Positions 38,317-47,125 of a stretch of 64,000 bases of DNA are shown piece after piece. The stretch comes from Promethearchaeia archaeon (GTDB taxonomy: Archaea > Asgardarchaeota > Lokiarchaeia > Sigyniarchaeales > SOKP01). Under the pieces are notes generated by a model. That model was not told the DNA's origin. It was given only the letters and a program-made list of their open reading frames with translations, and did no database searches. The first letter of the stretch is position 1, and each line of letters starts with the position of its first letter. The DNA lies in NCBI GenBank assembly GCA_029856125.1, contig JAHQWJ010000136.1, positions 21,514 through 85,513 of the forward strand, given 5' to 3'. Made by a program: the position numbers and the translations under genes.

Positions 38317-38973
38317 ATGACAGAAGAAAAGGAAGAAGTAATCGAAGAAGAAGAAATCGAAGAAGATGAAATCAAAGCCGAGGAAGGTTTAGATTACAAA
38401 ATTGAGAATGTAGTTGCGACTGTCGTCGTTGAAATCACAGAAAAAATCGATTTAAATATAATTGCCCGCAAACACACAGATGTTGAATATAATCCCGAAA
38501 GATTTCCAGGATTAGTTATGAGAATTCTAAAACCAAAAGCAACTATCTTAATTTTCTCGACGGGAAAGATGGTAGTTACCGGTATGCGTAAAGCTTCAGA
38601 AGCTGATAGGGTTGTGGAGAAAGTGTTAAAGAATATTCGAAAAGCAGGGATAAAAGTATCCAATCCCGAGATTACGATTCAAAATATTGTAGCTAGTGGA
38701 GATTTACACACTAATATTGATTTAAATATGGCAGCTATCGTTATGGAATACGCTATGTATGAGCCAGAAGTATTTCCCGGTTTGATCTATAGAATGCAAG
38801 AACCTAAAACGGTTTTCTTAATTTTCAGCACGGGTAGGATAGTTTGTACAGGAGCAAAGAAGAAAGAAATAGTTAAAGAAGCAGTTAAGAAATTGAATAA
38901 GGAAGTACGCGATTTAGGTGTAGCGAAAAAGGACTTAGGAAATCCCGACTACCAAGATATTACTTTTATTTAA
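38317..38973 (+). CDS. tbp: TATA-box-binding protein, copy 2
   Basis: Near-identical tandem copy; C-terminal half identical at protein level, different acidic N-terminal tail. Confidence 0.96.
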   Translation: MTEEKEEVIEEEEIEEDEIKAEEGLDYKIENVVATVVVEITEKIDLNIIARKHTDVEYNPERFPGLVMRILKPKATILIFSTGKMVVTGMRKASEADRVVEKVLKNIRKAGIKVSNPEITIQNIVASGDLHTNIDLNMAAIVMEYAMYEPEVFPGLIYRMQEPKTVFLIFSTGRIVCTGAKKKEIVKEAVKKLNKEVRDLGVAKKDLGNPDYQDITFI

Positions 38974-39157
38974 TAACTTTTATTTTTTTTAAGGATACTC
39001 GCTTTTTTTAAAGTTGTAATGGATATAATTCTAATTCTATCAATATTTTAATCCAGATAAAGATTATAAATACTCTTATTACTTAATTGCTAAGCCTATC
39101 TATTTTTTAAAACACCTAATTCGGATTGGAAATTATTGAAAGATAAGGGCCTGAAAA

Positions 39158-39637
39158 TTAGTCTTTTTGAAACACAATCATAAATTCACAATGATCTTTA
39201 CCTGATTGTAAGCTACAATCTACCTCTTGTGCAAAACAATGATTATTTGTCATTTTTTCAACGAGTCCAGCTAATAAGCCTGCTTCGAATGAACAAAAGC
39301 TTCCTTCTGTTCTTATACCTTTATTAATGAGATCCTTTATTGAAGAATGCCCTTTAAGTTTTAATTGCACAATTTCTTCGGTACTTTCTGTAATCTCGAC
39401 ATCGCCTAGGTTAAATTCAAAGATTTTTTCTTTTAAGGCATTAGGGATATTTTTTACATCATCAATTTGTTTAACTTTTAGAATTGTTCCTAATTCGTGG
39501 CCTAAATAGTAGAAAATAGCTTCTAACTGATGACCTAGAGCTAACAAAGCTCCTACTTTCATATCTCCAATCTCTTTTCCACCTTTCAAATGTTTCCTCA
39601 TTTGGACTAAAATTTTTGAAAGCAATTGTCTATCCAT
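39158..39637 (-). CDS. V4R (4-vinyl reductase / Bet3-like) domain protein
   Basis: GSFCSFEAGLLAGLVEKMTNNHCFAQEVDCSLQSGKDHCEFMIVF matches the V4R C-terminal pattern. Confidence 0.7.
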   Translation of the reverse strand: MDRQLLSKILVQMRKHLKGGKEIGDMKVGALLALGHQLEAIFYYLGHELGTILKVKQIDDVKNIPNALKEKIFEFNLGDVEITESTEEIVQLKLKGHSSIKDLINKGIRTEGSFCSFEAGLLAGLVEKMTNNHCFAQEVDCSLQSGKDHCEFMIVFQKD

Positions 39638-39670
39638 TTTTTTATTCTCACTCTCTTTCTTTAATTTGTA

Positions 39671-39967
39671 TTATTCAATTTTTACGGAGCTTATAAATCC
39701 ATAGAGTATAGCGTCAATAATATCTTCCTCTTGGATATTTACAGATAACCTCCTATCTGCCACAATAATTGTTGGTAACGAAGTAATCTTATATTCATTG
39801 GTTAATTGGTAATTTTTTCCTACATCAATTTTTTCTATATACAATTTTTTTCCAAACATAGAAATATTTATTCTCTTTAACATCTGCTCAATTGGGAGGC
39901 ACGGGCCGCAATGGGAAGAAGAAAAAAATAAAATTTTCGGATAACCTTGCTGAAACTCTTCTAACAT
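39671..39967 (-). CDS. Thioredoxin-like protein
   Basis: ILFFSSSHCGPCLPIEQML CxxC, later SLPTIIV with cis-Pro. Confidence 0.85.
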   Translation of the reverse strand: MLEEFQQGYPKILFFSSSHCGPCLPIEQMLKRINISMFGKKLYIEKIDVGKNYQLTNEYKITSLPTIIVADRRLSVNIQEEDIIDAILYGFISSVKIE

Positions 39968-40004
39968 ACATCACCTATATGTGCCTAAAAATCCTTTTTC
40001 TAAT

Positions 40005-40550
40005 TTATTGATCCTTGTATTTTTCATAAAGGTCTTTAATTATCGCTTGAAACGCTTCATATACACCGTTCCCCGTTTTTGCGCTGGTATTGTAGTATCC
40101 AAGAAAATCTCTTTTATCAACAATCTCTTCTACTTTACTCTTATTTAGTTCGTCATTAACTAAATCGATTTTATTTCCAAATAATACGATTGGAATATTT
40201 CCACAATATTTCTTAATATCTTCATGCCATTCTGAAATATGCTTAAAACTGTTATCAATTTCTTTTGGAGCATGAGAAAAAACTATAATTGCGGCTTTGC
40301 TACCCTTGTAAAAAGTAGGTCTCATGAATGAGAACTCAGCTTGACCAGCAATGTCCCAAAAAAATAATTTCACTGCGCTATTTCCTATTTTTTCATCATA
40401 TTTAGAGAATTGTGCTCCTAATGTCTTGATGTACTCTTTCTTAAAACTCCCTTTAGTATATTTTTTTATTAAGGATGTTTTACCTACACCACCATCTCCA
40501 ATTACAGTTATTTTGAAAACGAAATCTTTCCTCTCATCCCTTTCACTCAT
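40005..40550 (-). CDS. Ras/Rab-like small GTPase
   Basis: GDGGVGKTSL, TLG, WDIAGQA, GNKIDL, NTSAK. Confidence 0.94.
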   Translation of the reverse strand: MSERDERKDFVFKITVIGDGGVGKTSLIKKYTKGSFKKEYIKTLGAQFSKYDEKIGNSAVKLFFWDIAGQAEFSFMRPTFYKGSKAAIIVFSHAPKEIDNSFKHISEWHEDIKKYCGNIPIVLFGNKIDLVNDELNKSKVEEIVDKRDFLGYYNTSAKTGNGVYEAFQAIIKDLYEKYKDQ

Positions 40551-40732
40551 AAAATCACATTATAGTTCTAACTTGAATGTCTTTGTAATTTCTTTTACTT
40601 CTTAAGAATATAAATTATAAATAGTCTTTTTTATTTATATTGCTTTTTATTATTAAATGAATTCCTATAAATTGTCCAAAATTTTAAAATATTAACCAGA
40701 TAAAATATTAATTAAAATGTGATAGATTACTA

Positions 40733-41209
40733 ATGGATTTCTTAGAAAAAATCAAAGACATTATTACTAAATTTACAACTAGAGAAATTACCTTAGCTAT
40801 TGCTGAATCTTGTACAGGAGGGTATATTTCGAATATGTTTACCAATATATCTGGCGCTTCTAAAGTTTTTGAGAGGGGAATAATATGTTATAGTAATGCA
40901 TCTAAAGTTGCACTATTGAATATTGATCCTGAAAGCATAAATCAGCATGGAGCCGTATCGGAAACGGTAGCAAAGCAATTGGCGAATAATATTAGAGTCC
41001 TCTCCAATGTCGACATAGGAATTGGGATTACTGGTATCGCAGGACCTACGGGTGGCACGCCTGAGAAACCTGTGGGGATAGCCTATATAGGGATTTCAAC
41101 TATCGATGAAATCTTCGTGGAGAAACATCATTTTGATGTAGATCGGGTAACTTTTAAGGTTAAAATATTAGAAAAAATCCTTTTACTTTTACAGAATTTC
41201 ATGAAATAA
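40733..41209 (+). CDS. CinA C-terminal domain / nicotinamide-nucleotide amidase
   Basis: LAIAESCTGGYISNMFTNISGASKVFERGIICYSNASK, GITGIAGPTGGTPEKPVG. Confidence 0.93.
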   Translation: MDFLEKIKDIITKFTTREITLAIAESCTGGYISNMFTNISGASKVFERGIICYSNASKVALLNIDPESINQHGAVSETVAKQLANNIRVLSNVDIGIGITGIAGPTGGTPEKPVGIAYIGISTIDEIFVEKHHFDVDRVTFKVKILEKILLLLQNFMK

Positions 41210-41335
41210 CTCATCGATACTCGTTCTATCTTCTTATTATTGTATAAAATGAAGTATTTTTCGTGAACAAAACCTTTTTCTTTAAATATCGAAAACCTAA
41301 AAATAATGTATGTCTATTCTGGTTAGAAACAAAGT

Positions 41336-42589
41336 GTGAAGGTCCTTTCGATGAATGTGAAAAAGACTTATGGAATATTTTTCTTAGTATATTTTACTTG
41401 GGGAGTATTTGAAGCGTATTTTGGTTTATACCTTCCGTTGTATTATTACGAGATTTTAGCTGTTAATCGAAACAATTTAGCATTCACCCAATTTTTTGGG
41501 TATCTTTCGTTAATAATAACGCCCCTTATTGCCTATGTTTTTGATGCACATATAGAATCTGAACGAAATCATAAAATCTTTGTATATCTCTTCGCTATTT
41601 TGCTATGTTCGTGCTTCTCAATTTTTCTTATAAATAAAAACATCCTATTATTGTATGGAATTTTTTTGGCAGTATATTTTCTTTGCAGGATGTTTATTGG
41701 CACAATTATGAGTAAGATTTACCTCACACTTAGCGTGGAATCGCCAAAAATTAAACACCCTATGATATTAATTATAAACGGAGCAAAAGGCGTTAGTTTT
41801 CTTATAATATCTTTATTTTTCGATTCTATTATTAAAAACGTCTACTCTTTACCGCAATGGGAATTGTTCTTCATGATCGGTTGGATATTGACGCTACCAT
41901 TGCTCTCTGTAGTTCTGTTTTTGAGAAATTACACCATATTCAGCGATCAAAGTTCACCAAATAGAAATAACGATATTGAAAGTAAAAATAGTAAAAAAAA
42001 GAACCAGAAAAGGGTTTTTTGTTTTGCAATTTTCTTATACATCGCTTTCTTTTTAGCGTCCTCAGATTTATTCTTTTTATCGTTAATTAGTTCGTGGGTT
42101 TTAACAAGATATAATGAGTTTTCGTTACGAATTTTCTTTAACTTCTATTATGTGATAACGATATGTTCTCTTCTTGGGTATTACTTTGCTTCAAAAATCG
42201 CTAAAAGGATAAGCAATATGCTACTTTTCTTTGTTTCTTGTTGCTTCTATTTATTTTTCATTATTCTCTTACCGCTCTCAAATTTCCCAATTTTTTTAGT
42301 GATTCAATGTGGTCTTGCATTTACAGGTTATATTGCTAATTATTTTTACATATCTATCGCTCAAACGATTTCAGTGAACGCGCGATATAAAACTGTTGTG
42401 TATCAGCTATTATTAATGTCCCAATCAATCGCAAGAATTGTTTTCACTCCCATAGGAACATCGTTATCTGCTTTTATCAGCGTGGAAAGCTTAATTTTTT
42501 TCTCTTCAATCTTATTTGCCCTTTCTTGCGGAATTCAGTTAATTCTCGTGTTGGTAAATAAAATCAAGCACTTTAAAGAATTTAGGTAA
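41336..42589 (+). CDS. Major facilitator superfamily-like membrane transporter
   Basis: About 12 hydrophobic segments in 417 aa with a central hydrophilic loop. Confidence 0.65.
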   Translation: MKVLSMNVKKTYGIFFLVYFTWGVFEAYFGLYLPLYYYEILAVNRNNLAFTQFFGYLSLIITPLIAYVFDAHIESERNHKIFVYLFAILLCSCFSIFLINKNILLLYGIFLAVYFLCRMFIGTIMSKIYLTLSVESPKIKHPMILIINGAKGVSFLIISLFFDSIIKNVYSLPQWELFFMIGWILTLPLLSVVLFLRNYTIFSDQSSPNRNNDIESKNSKKKNQKRVFCFAIFLYIAFFLASSDLFFLSLISSWVLTRYNEFSLRIFFNFYYVITICSLLGYYFASKIAKRISNMLLFFVSCCFYLFFIILLPLSNFPIFLVIQCGLAFTGYIANYFYISIAQTISVNARYKTVVYQLLLMSQSIARIVFTPIGTSLSAFISVESLIFFSSILFALSCGIQLILVLVNKIKHFKEFR

Positions 42590-42693
42590 TCGTTTTTTTC
42601 TTTTACTGAATATATGATGTGCATTACTTGGTTTCATTAAGCCAAACACAATGTCCTTTAATACTAGAAAACTTGATCAAAGACTAAATGTTT

Positions 42694-42774
42694 GCATCCT
42701 TCTTACAAAAAAAAGAAAAATAAGGTTTTCCCTATTAGAGTTATGCGATAACTCCAAATACGGGAGAACAATTT
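42694..42774. repeat. Tandem structured repeat, copy 1
   Basis: GCATCCTTCTTACAAAAAAAAGAAAAATAAGGTTTTCCCTATTAGAGTTATGCGATAACTCCAAATACGGGAGAACAATTT; long hairpin. Confidence 0.8.
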
Positions 42775-42801
42775 TCGATATAACTATTCCAGTAAACATT
42801 C

Positions 42802-42881
42802 GCATCCTCCTTACAAAAAAAGAAAAATGCGGTTTTCCCGTTTAGAGTTATGAAATAACTCCAAAAACGGGAGAACAATTT
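42802..42881. repeat. Tandem structured repeat, copy 2
   Basis: GCATCCTCCTTACAAAAAAAGAAAAATGCGGTTTTCCCGTTTAGAGTTATGAAATAACTCCAAAAACGGGAGAACAATTT; start-to-start period 108 bp. Confidence 0.8.
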
Positions 42882-42933
42882 AGGGAATTGTATCACAATT
42901 TGCTGGCATTTTAGCATTACCTCAACAAAAATA

Positions 42934-43008
42934 TTGTTATAGTAAACTTGCGACGAATAAAATCGTTCTTAATACTAATAACGATTCTATAAACCTTTTC
43001 TATAACAA
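42934..43008. repeat. Nested inverted repeat (TTGTTATAG/CTATAACAA enclosing AATCGTT/AACGATT)
   Basis: Perfect 9-bp outer arms 42934-42942 and 43000-43008; perfect 7-bp inner arms 42961-42967 and 42980-42986. Confidence 0.7.
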
Positions 43009-43157
43009 CTCTATTTCAGAAACTTTATATTTAAACGCAAAGAAAAGAAAATGAGATATATGAGTAGTTTAAATAGTTAAAAAAAAAAGGAAGCAAGTAT
43101 AAAACTTGAAAATTAACAACATTACAAAAATTTATTCTAAATTTTCAAAGATGTTAA

Positions 43158-43292
43158 ATGAGAAAGCTAAATGTTGATTTTTTACTCGATAATCCAGTAG
43201 AAAGATTGGTAGAAAACATCGATTCTTTTTTTAATGAATTACTTCAAGAAATTAAATCGTATCTCAATTTAGAACAAATTAATTTGAATTGA
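43158..43292 (+). CDS. Possible 44-aa small ORF
   Basis: ATG...TGA encoding MRKLNVDFLLDNPVERLVENIDSFFNELLQEIKSYLNLEQINLN; amphipathic helical composition; below the ORF track length cut-off. Confidence 0.25.
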   Translation: MRKLNVDFLLDNPVERLVENIDSFFNELLQEIKSYLNLEQINLN

Positions 43293-43322
43293 TATATCCA
43301 TTAAGGACGAACAGAAGATTGA

Positions 43323-44561
43323 TTATAAAACTAATTTGCCTTTTTCCATTATTTGTTTTTTTGTTCCATTTTTGTATTCTACCGTAATATTAGCCTGCGG
43401 AGCCGTAACAAAATCCCAATGCAGTTGAGAAACTGAAGTGCCTCCCATCATTTTATTTGAACCAAACGCTAAATGTACGCTTCCATTGATCTTCTCGTCC
43501 GTTAATATATAGCCTATTGCTCTTGTTATTTCCGGATTGCACCCGATTCCTAATTCAGCAACATTATATGTCCGTATTTCAGGCAAATCGTTGTCCCTGT
43601 CTATCTTTTCACTATGTTTAAAAGTGTTAATTAAATCATTCAGGTTCTCATCAGCAGTAACCTCATCAATTAATAATTGTCCATTCTTAAATTTCAGATG
43701 TACATTTTTAATAATTTTATTACTAAGTCTATCTCTAGTTAAGGGACAAAAAAGAGTTCCTTCTCCCATTTTTTCGTGTGGAGGAAAGAACACCTCACCG
43801 GCGGGTAGGTTTCCCCCCAATAAACCTAAAGCGATCTGATCGTCTGTTAATAAACCGTCATCTTGAATTCCAGCACGATCTTGGATATTTACCCAAAATT
43901 CAGTTCCTAAATCATCTCTAACATAAACATTTTTTGCATTTTTAAAATTCTCACTTAATTTCACCGTAATTTCATTCATCGTCTCTTGAGGGATGCTTAT
44001 TCCACTAACAATGAATTTTTCTAATAATTCATACTCAATACCATAATATTTGGCAGCTTTCTTTGATGGCCACCCAGCATAGCACCATTTTTTACCAGGT
44101 GCGTATTCTTTTTTCATACCATAAAGAACATCCTTTATGGGTGCGAGGTATTTTATTTTTGCATTCAATTTATTTCTCGGTGCTCTGCTACGAACTCCAG
44201 GATCTTCATCTGTTTCAATTACTATATATGCATCAATATTCTCAATCAATTTTAAATAATGAAGAGGTGTAACCTCCAAAATTTCACTACTAATGCTGGA
44301 GTCTTGGAAAACAGCTTCCTTGTAGTCATCGCTAGTGGATGTGATTACAGGAATCCCATCATTTCTATAGACCTCTAATGCAATTTCTTCTAATAAGTCT
44401 TGAGCGTAAACTCCTCCTCTTATTAATACATTTTCGCCCTTCTTCTGAATATTTATAGCATTAACGATGTTTTTAGCGCACAATTTAATTTTCTCTTTAT
44501 CAACCATATTTGAATATATTTTCGTTCTAATATTAATTTTAAACTTCCTAAAAAATACCAA
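43323..44561 (-). CDS. M29-type aminopeptidase
   Basis: AGWPSKKAAKYYGI, NLPAGEVFFPPHE, ELGIGCNPE, HLAFGSNKMMGGTSVSQLHWDFV. Confidence 0.9.
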   Translation of the reverse strand: MVFFRKFKINIRTKIYSNMVDKEKIKLCAKNIVNAINIQKKGENVLIRGGVYAQDLLEEIALEVYRNDGIPVITSTSDDYKEAVFQDSSISSEILEVTPLHYLKLIENIDAYIVIETDEDPGVRSRAPRNKLNAKIKYLAPIKDVLYGMKKEYAPGKKWCYAGWPSKKAAKYYGIEYELLEKFIVSGISIPQETMNEITVKLSENFKNAKNVYVRDDLGTEFWVNIQDRAGIQDDGLLTDDQIALGLLGGNLPAGEVFFPPHEKMGEGTLFCPLTRDRLSNKIIKNVHLKFKNGQLLIDEVTADENLNDLINTFKHSEKIDRDNDLPEIRTYNVAELGIGCNPEITRAIGYILTDEKINGSVHLAFGSNKMMGGTSVSQLHWDFVTAPQANITVEYKNGTKKQIMEKGKLVL

Positions 44562-44714
44562 AATAATATTTTTAGTTTTCTTCTTTATTCTCTATCATTA
44601 CTAATGATAAGCTTAAAACAAGAAAAAATATCTATAACAGCATTAGATTTATTACAAAGAATTGTTTTAAATAAAATATCTAGAGGTGTATATTCTTAAT
44701 GACACCAAAACCCA

Positions 44715-45209
44715 TTGCGCATTAACAAAATTTATTGTAGAATTATGGTAATTCGAGAAGTAGGTTTATTATTTAGGGGTTTTACTTTAGTAAAGAAAAG
44801 TTACCATAAAACTACCTTAGGAAAAATAGATTCTGATTTAAGAAGTGGTTTGCTCACCGCTCTCTTAAATTTTGCTGAAACCGCATTTTCTACGGGGTCT
44901 GTTGAATACTTTCAAGGCAATAGATTTACAATCGCTTTCATAAACGCAAAGATCTTAGCAGATGACAGCGTTGAACCTGAATTATTAATCTCTTATGCTA
45001 TTATAGATAAACAAAAAAGGATTGATAAATATGTGAATAAATTAGTCAATCCGCTATTAATTAAGGTTGTGGAGAATTTTAAAGCACAGTACGAAGGTAA
45101 AAATCTATCTGAAGTATCTCAGTTCAAAATTTTTAAAAAAACCCTAGATATTATTTTCGGATCGAATACCAAAAAAGTTGATCAGAAGCTAGATGGTTTG
45201 TTTTATTAG
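44715..45209 (+). CDS. Longin/roadblock-like small protein
   Basis: IREVGLLFRGFTLVKKSYHKT...DLRSGLLTALLNFAETAF...VEYFQGNRFTIAFINAKI...ELLISYAIIDKQKRIDKYV; probable start at MVIREVG. Confidence 0.55.
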   Translation: MRINKIYCRIMVIREVGLLFRGFTLVKKSYHKTTLGKIDSDLRSGLLTALLNFAETAFSTGSVEYFQGNRFTIAFINAKILADDSVEPELLISYAIIDKQKRIDKYVNKLVNPLLIKVVENFKAQYEGKNLSEVSQFKIFKKTLDIIFGSNTKKVDQKLDGLFY

Positions 45210-45243
45210 ATGTAATCGATATTTTTGAAGTAAAGAATCAATT

Positions 45244-46197
45244 TTATAATAAGCTTTTCTTTAAAAACCATAACATTATAGGTAGAGCGATAGTTGCGTC
45301 TGAAATAATCGTAGAAAATTTTGCGTTTTGATTTATCTTTCCCCAAGAAATTGCTTCATGTAAAGTCGCTCCACTAAGACCACCCTGTTCTGGTCGATCC
45401 ATTGTTATCTGAATCGCATATTGAGCAGAGTTTGGGCAGAATTGAAGCGATTGCAGAATAAAATTTTTAGGCACCCCCCCGCCAACAATGCAAACGCCTG
45501 CATGTTTTGCATCCCAAGCCAAGTTAACCATAGTAAGCATGTCTTTAAAGTGATTAAGGTTTAAATTTTGATGGTGGAAACCTAGTTGAAGTGCTAAACC
45601 GGAGTCAGTAAATGCAGGACAAAAAATTGGAACGTTTTTTTCTGCACAAATTTTTAAAATGGAGTTATTATCTGGGGGTAGATTATCGCCAAGGTACTTT
45701 AAAAAAGAACTAACCGACATATCATTATTAGGAATTTTCAGCTGGGATAGAAAATCTTCGATACCCTCGTAAACTTTATTTGGTAAGTATACGTCGTAGA
45801 TTCTATTAAGAGCTTGGTCGTGCAACTCAGAATCACTAACATCTTTAACGTTTAGTTCTCCTTGCAAATGGTGAAAACCAAGAGTTTCAGCTATATCGTG
45901 AGTCAAGGAAGCACCTGTAGTAACAAGTATATCAATGTAACCCGCTTCTATAAAATCGTGAATAACTTTCTGCATCCCTGCTGGTACTATTGCCCCAGCA
46001 AGTCCAAAGAATTTAACGCAATCTTCATTTCTAATCATTTCCTTATAAATTTCGCACGCAACAGCTAATCTCTTTGCGTTAAATCCGGTGTTTCCTAAAG
46101 ATTGAATAAATGTAGTGATGTCTACATTCTCGTCTACATTAATTTGCTCTACTTCTTTCAGTTTCTTTTTCAATTCATCAGCTGGCATTTTCTTCAA
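45244..46197 (-). CDS. dhs: Deoxyhypusine synthase family protein
   Basis: VTTGASLTHDI, FCPAFTDSGL, VGGGVPKNFILQ (catalytic Lys), SGATLHEAISWGKI. Confidence 0.9.
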   Translation of the reverse strand: MKKMPADELKKKLKEVEQINVDENVDITTFIQSLGNTGFNAKRLAVACEIYKEMIRNEDCVKFFGLAGAIVPAGMQKVIHDFIEAGYIDILVTTGASLTHDIAETLGFHHLQGELNVKDVSDSELHDQALNRIYDVYLPNKVYEGIEDFLSQLKIPNNDMSVSSFLKYLGDNLPPDNNSILKICAEKNVPIFCPAFTDSGLALQLGFHHQNLNLNHFKDMLTMVNLAWDAKHAGVCIVGGGVPKNFILQSLQFCPNSAQYAIQITMDRPEQGGLSGATLHEAISWGKINQNAKFSTIISDATIALPIMLWFLKKSLL

Positions 46198-47101
46198 CTC
46201 CTTTGTTGCTTAAAATAAAATACATTAATTCTATTATTATTTTTGCTGCCACATTTAATGTTATATTGTTGGGTAAATCTAAGCAAGGTGAAACTTCAAC
46301 GATATCAAAACCAATTATATTGATATTTTTTGCGACTTTTCTGAGGATTTTCCATACTTCACGATAAGTAAAACCTCCAGGAATAGCATAACCTGTTCCC
46401 GGTGCAATAGATGGATCAAATGCATCTATATCAATCGAAATATATAAGTCCTTTATATCAGATTTTTCAAAAAATTCAATAATCTTCTCTGTGAATAAAT
46501 TTACACCTATATCATGAAGCACATAAGCGTTAAAATAGGTAATTTCGTTAGTTTTTGCGATTTTTAATTCAGGAATATCAATATCCCTTGTTCCTATAAT
46601 TAATAAGTTTTTATTTGAGATAAACTTTAGACTATGGATGAGGTGGGAAACAGTTGCATGAGAATAGGCGCTTTCCTGATATGTTCCGTACAAATCGAGA
46701 TGAGCATCTAAGATAAGGACTCCTAACTTCTTGGGATTTCTAATAGAGTCTCCTATTGCCTTTATAACGGGATAAGTACAAAAATGATCACCTCCAATCA
46801 TTACTGGAATTATATCCCTTTTTTTATCAAATAATGATTTAACAAAATCATTAATTTTTAGGATATTCGTTTCAATATTATTGGTATCAATCAAAACATT
46901 TCCAGCGTCTACAAACTTTAACTTTGGTATTTCAAATCCCAATTCTGTTGTTAAAGCTAAGTTTTCTGAAATTCTCCGTATTTTTTGAGGTGATTTGGAA
47001 GAATTTGTGCTTTCAATTGAAGTTAAATCGTCCCAAGGAATTCCAAAAAATACAAAGTTCGTATCATTTTCAATGATCTCACCAGAATCAAAAAAATTCA
47101 C
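46178..47101 (-). CDS. speB: Agmatinase / arginase family
   Basis: GGDHFCTYPV, DAHLDLYGTY, SIDIDAFDPSIAPGTG. Confidence 0.92.
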   Translation of the reverse strand: MNFFDSGEIIENDTNFVFFGIPWDDLTSIESTNSSKSPQKIRRISENLALTTELGFEIPKLKFVDAGNVLIDTNNIETNILKINDFVKSLFDKKRDIIPVMIGGDHFCTYPVIKAIGDSIRNPKKLGVLILDAHLDLYGTYQESAYSHATVSHLIHSLKFISNKNLLIIGTRDIDIPELKIAKTNEITYFNAYVLHDIGVNLFTEKIIEFFEKSDIKDLYISIDIDAFDPSIAPGTGYAIPGGFTYREVWKILRKVAKNINIIGFDIVEVSPCLDLPNNITLNVAAKIIIELMYFILSNKGVEENAS

Positions 47102-47125
47102 TGTTTATACCTCTTTCTTAATAAA

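Noticed and set aside
42651-42845. 64-aa ORF across the tandem hairpin repeats
   Set aside because: Runs through both repeat copies out of consistent frame; repeats differ by indels and show structural, not coding, constraint.
42694-42881. CRISPR array
   Set aside because: Only two repeats of ~80 nt, imperfect, with a 27-nt gap and long internal hairpin; no cas genes in the window.
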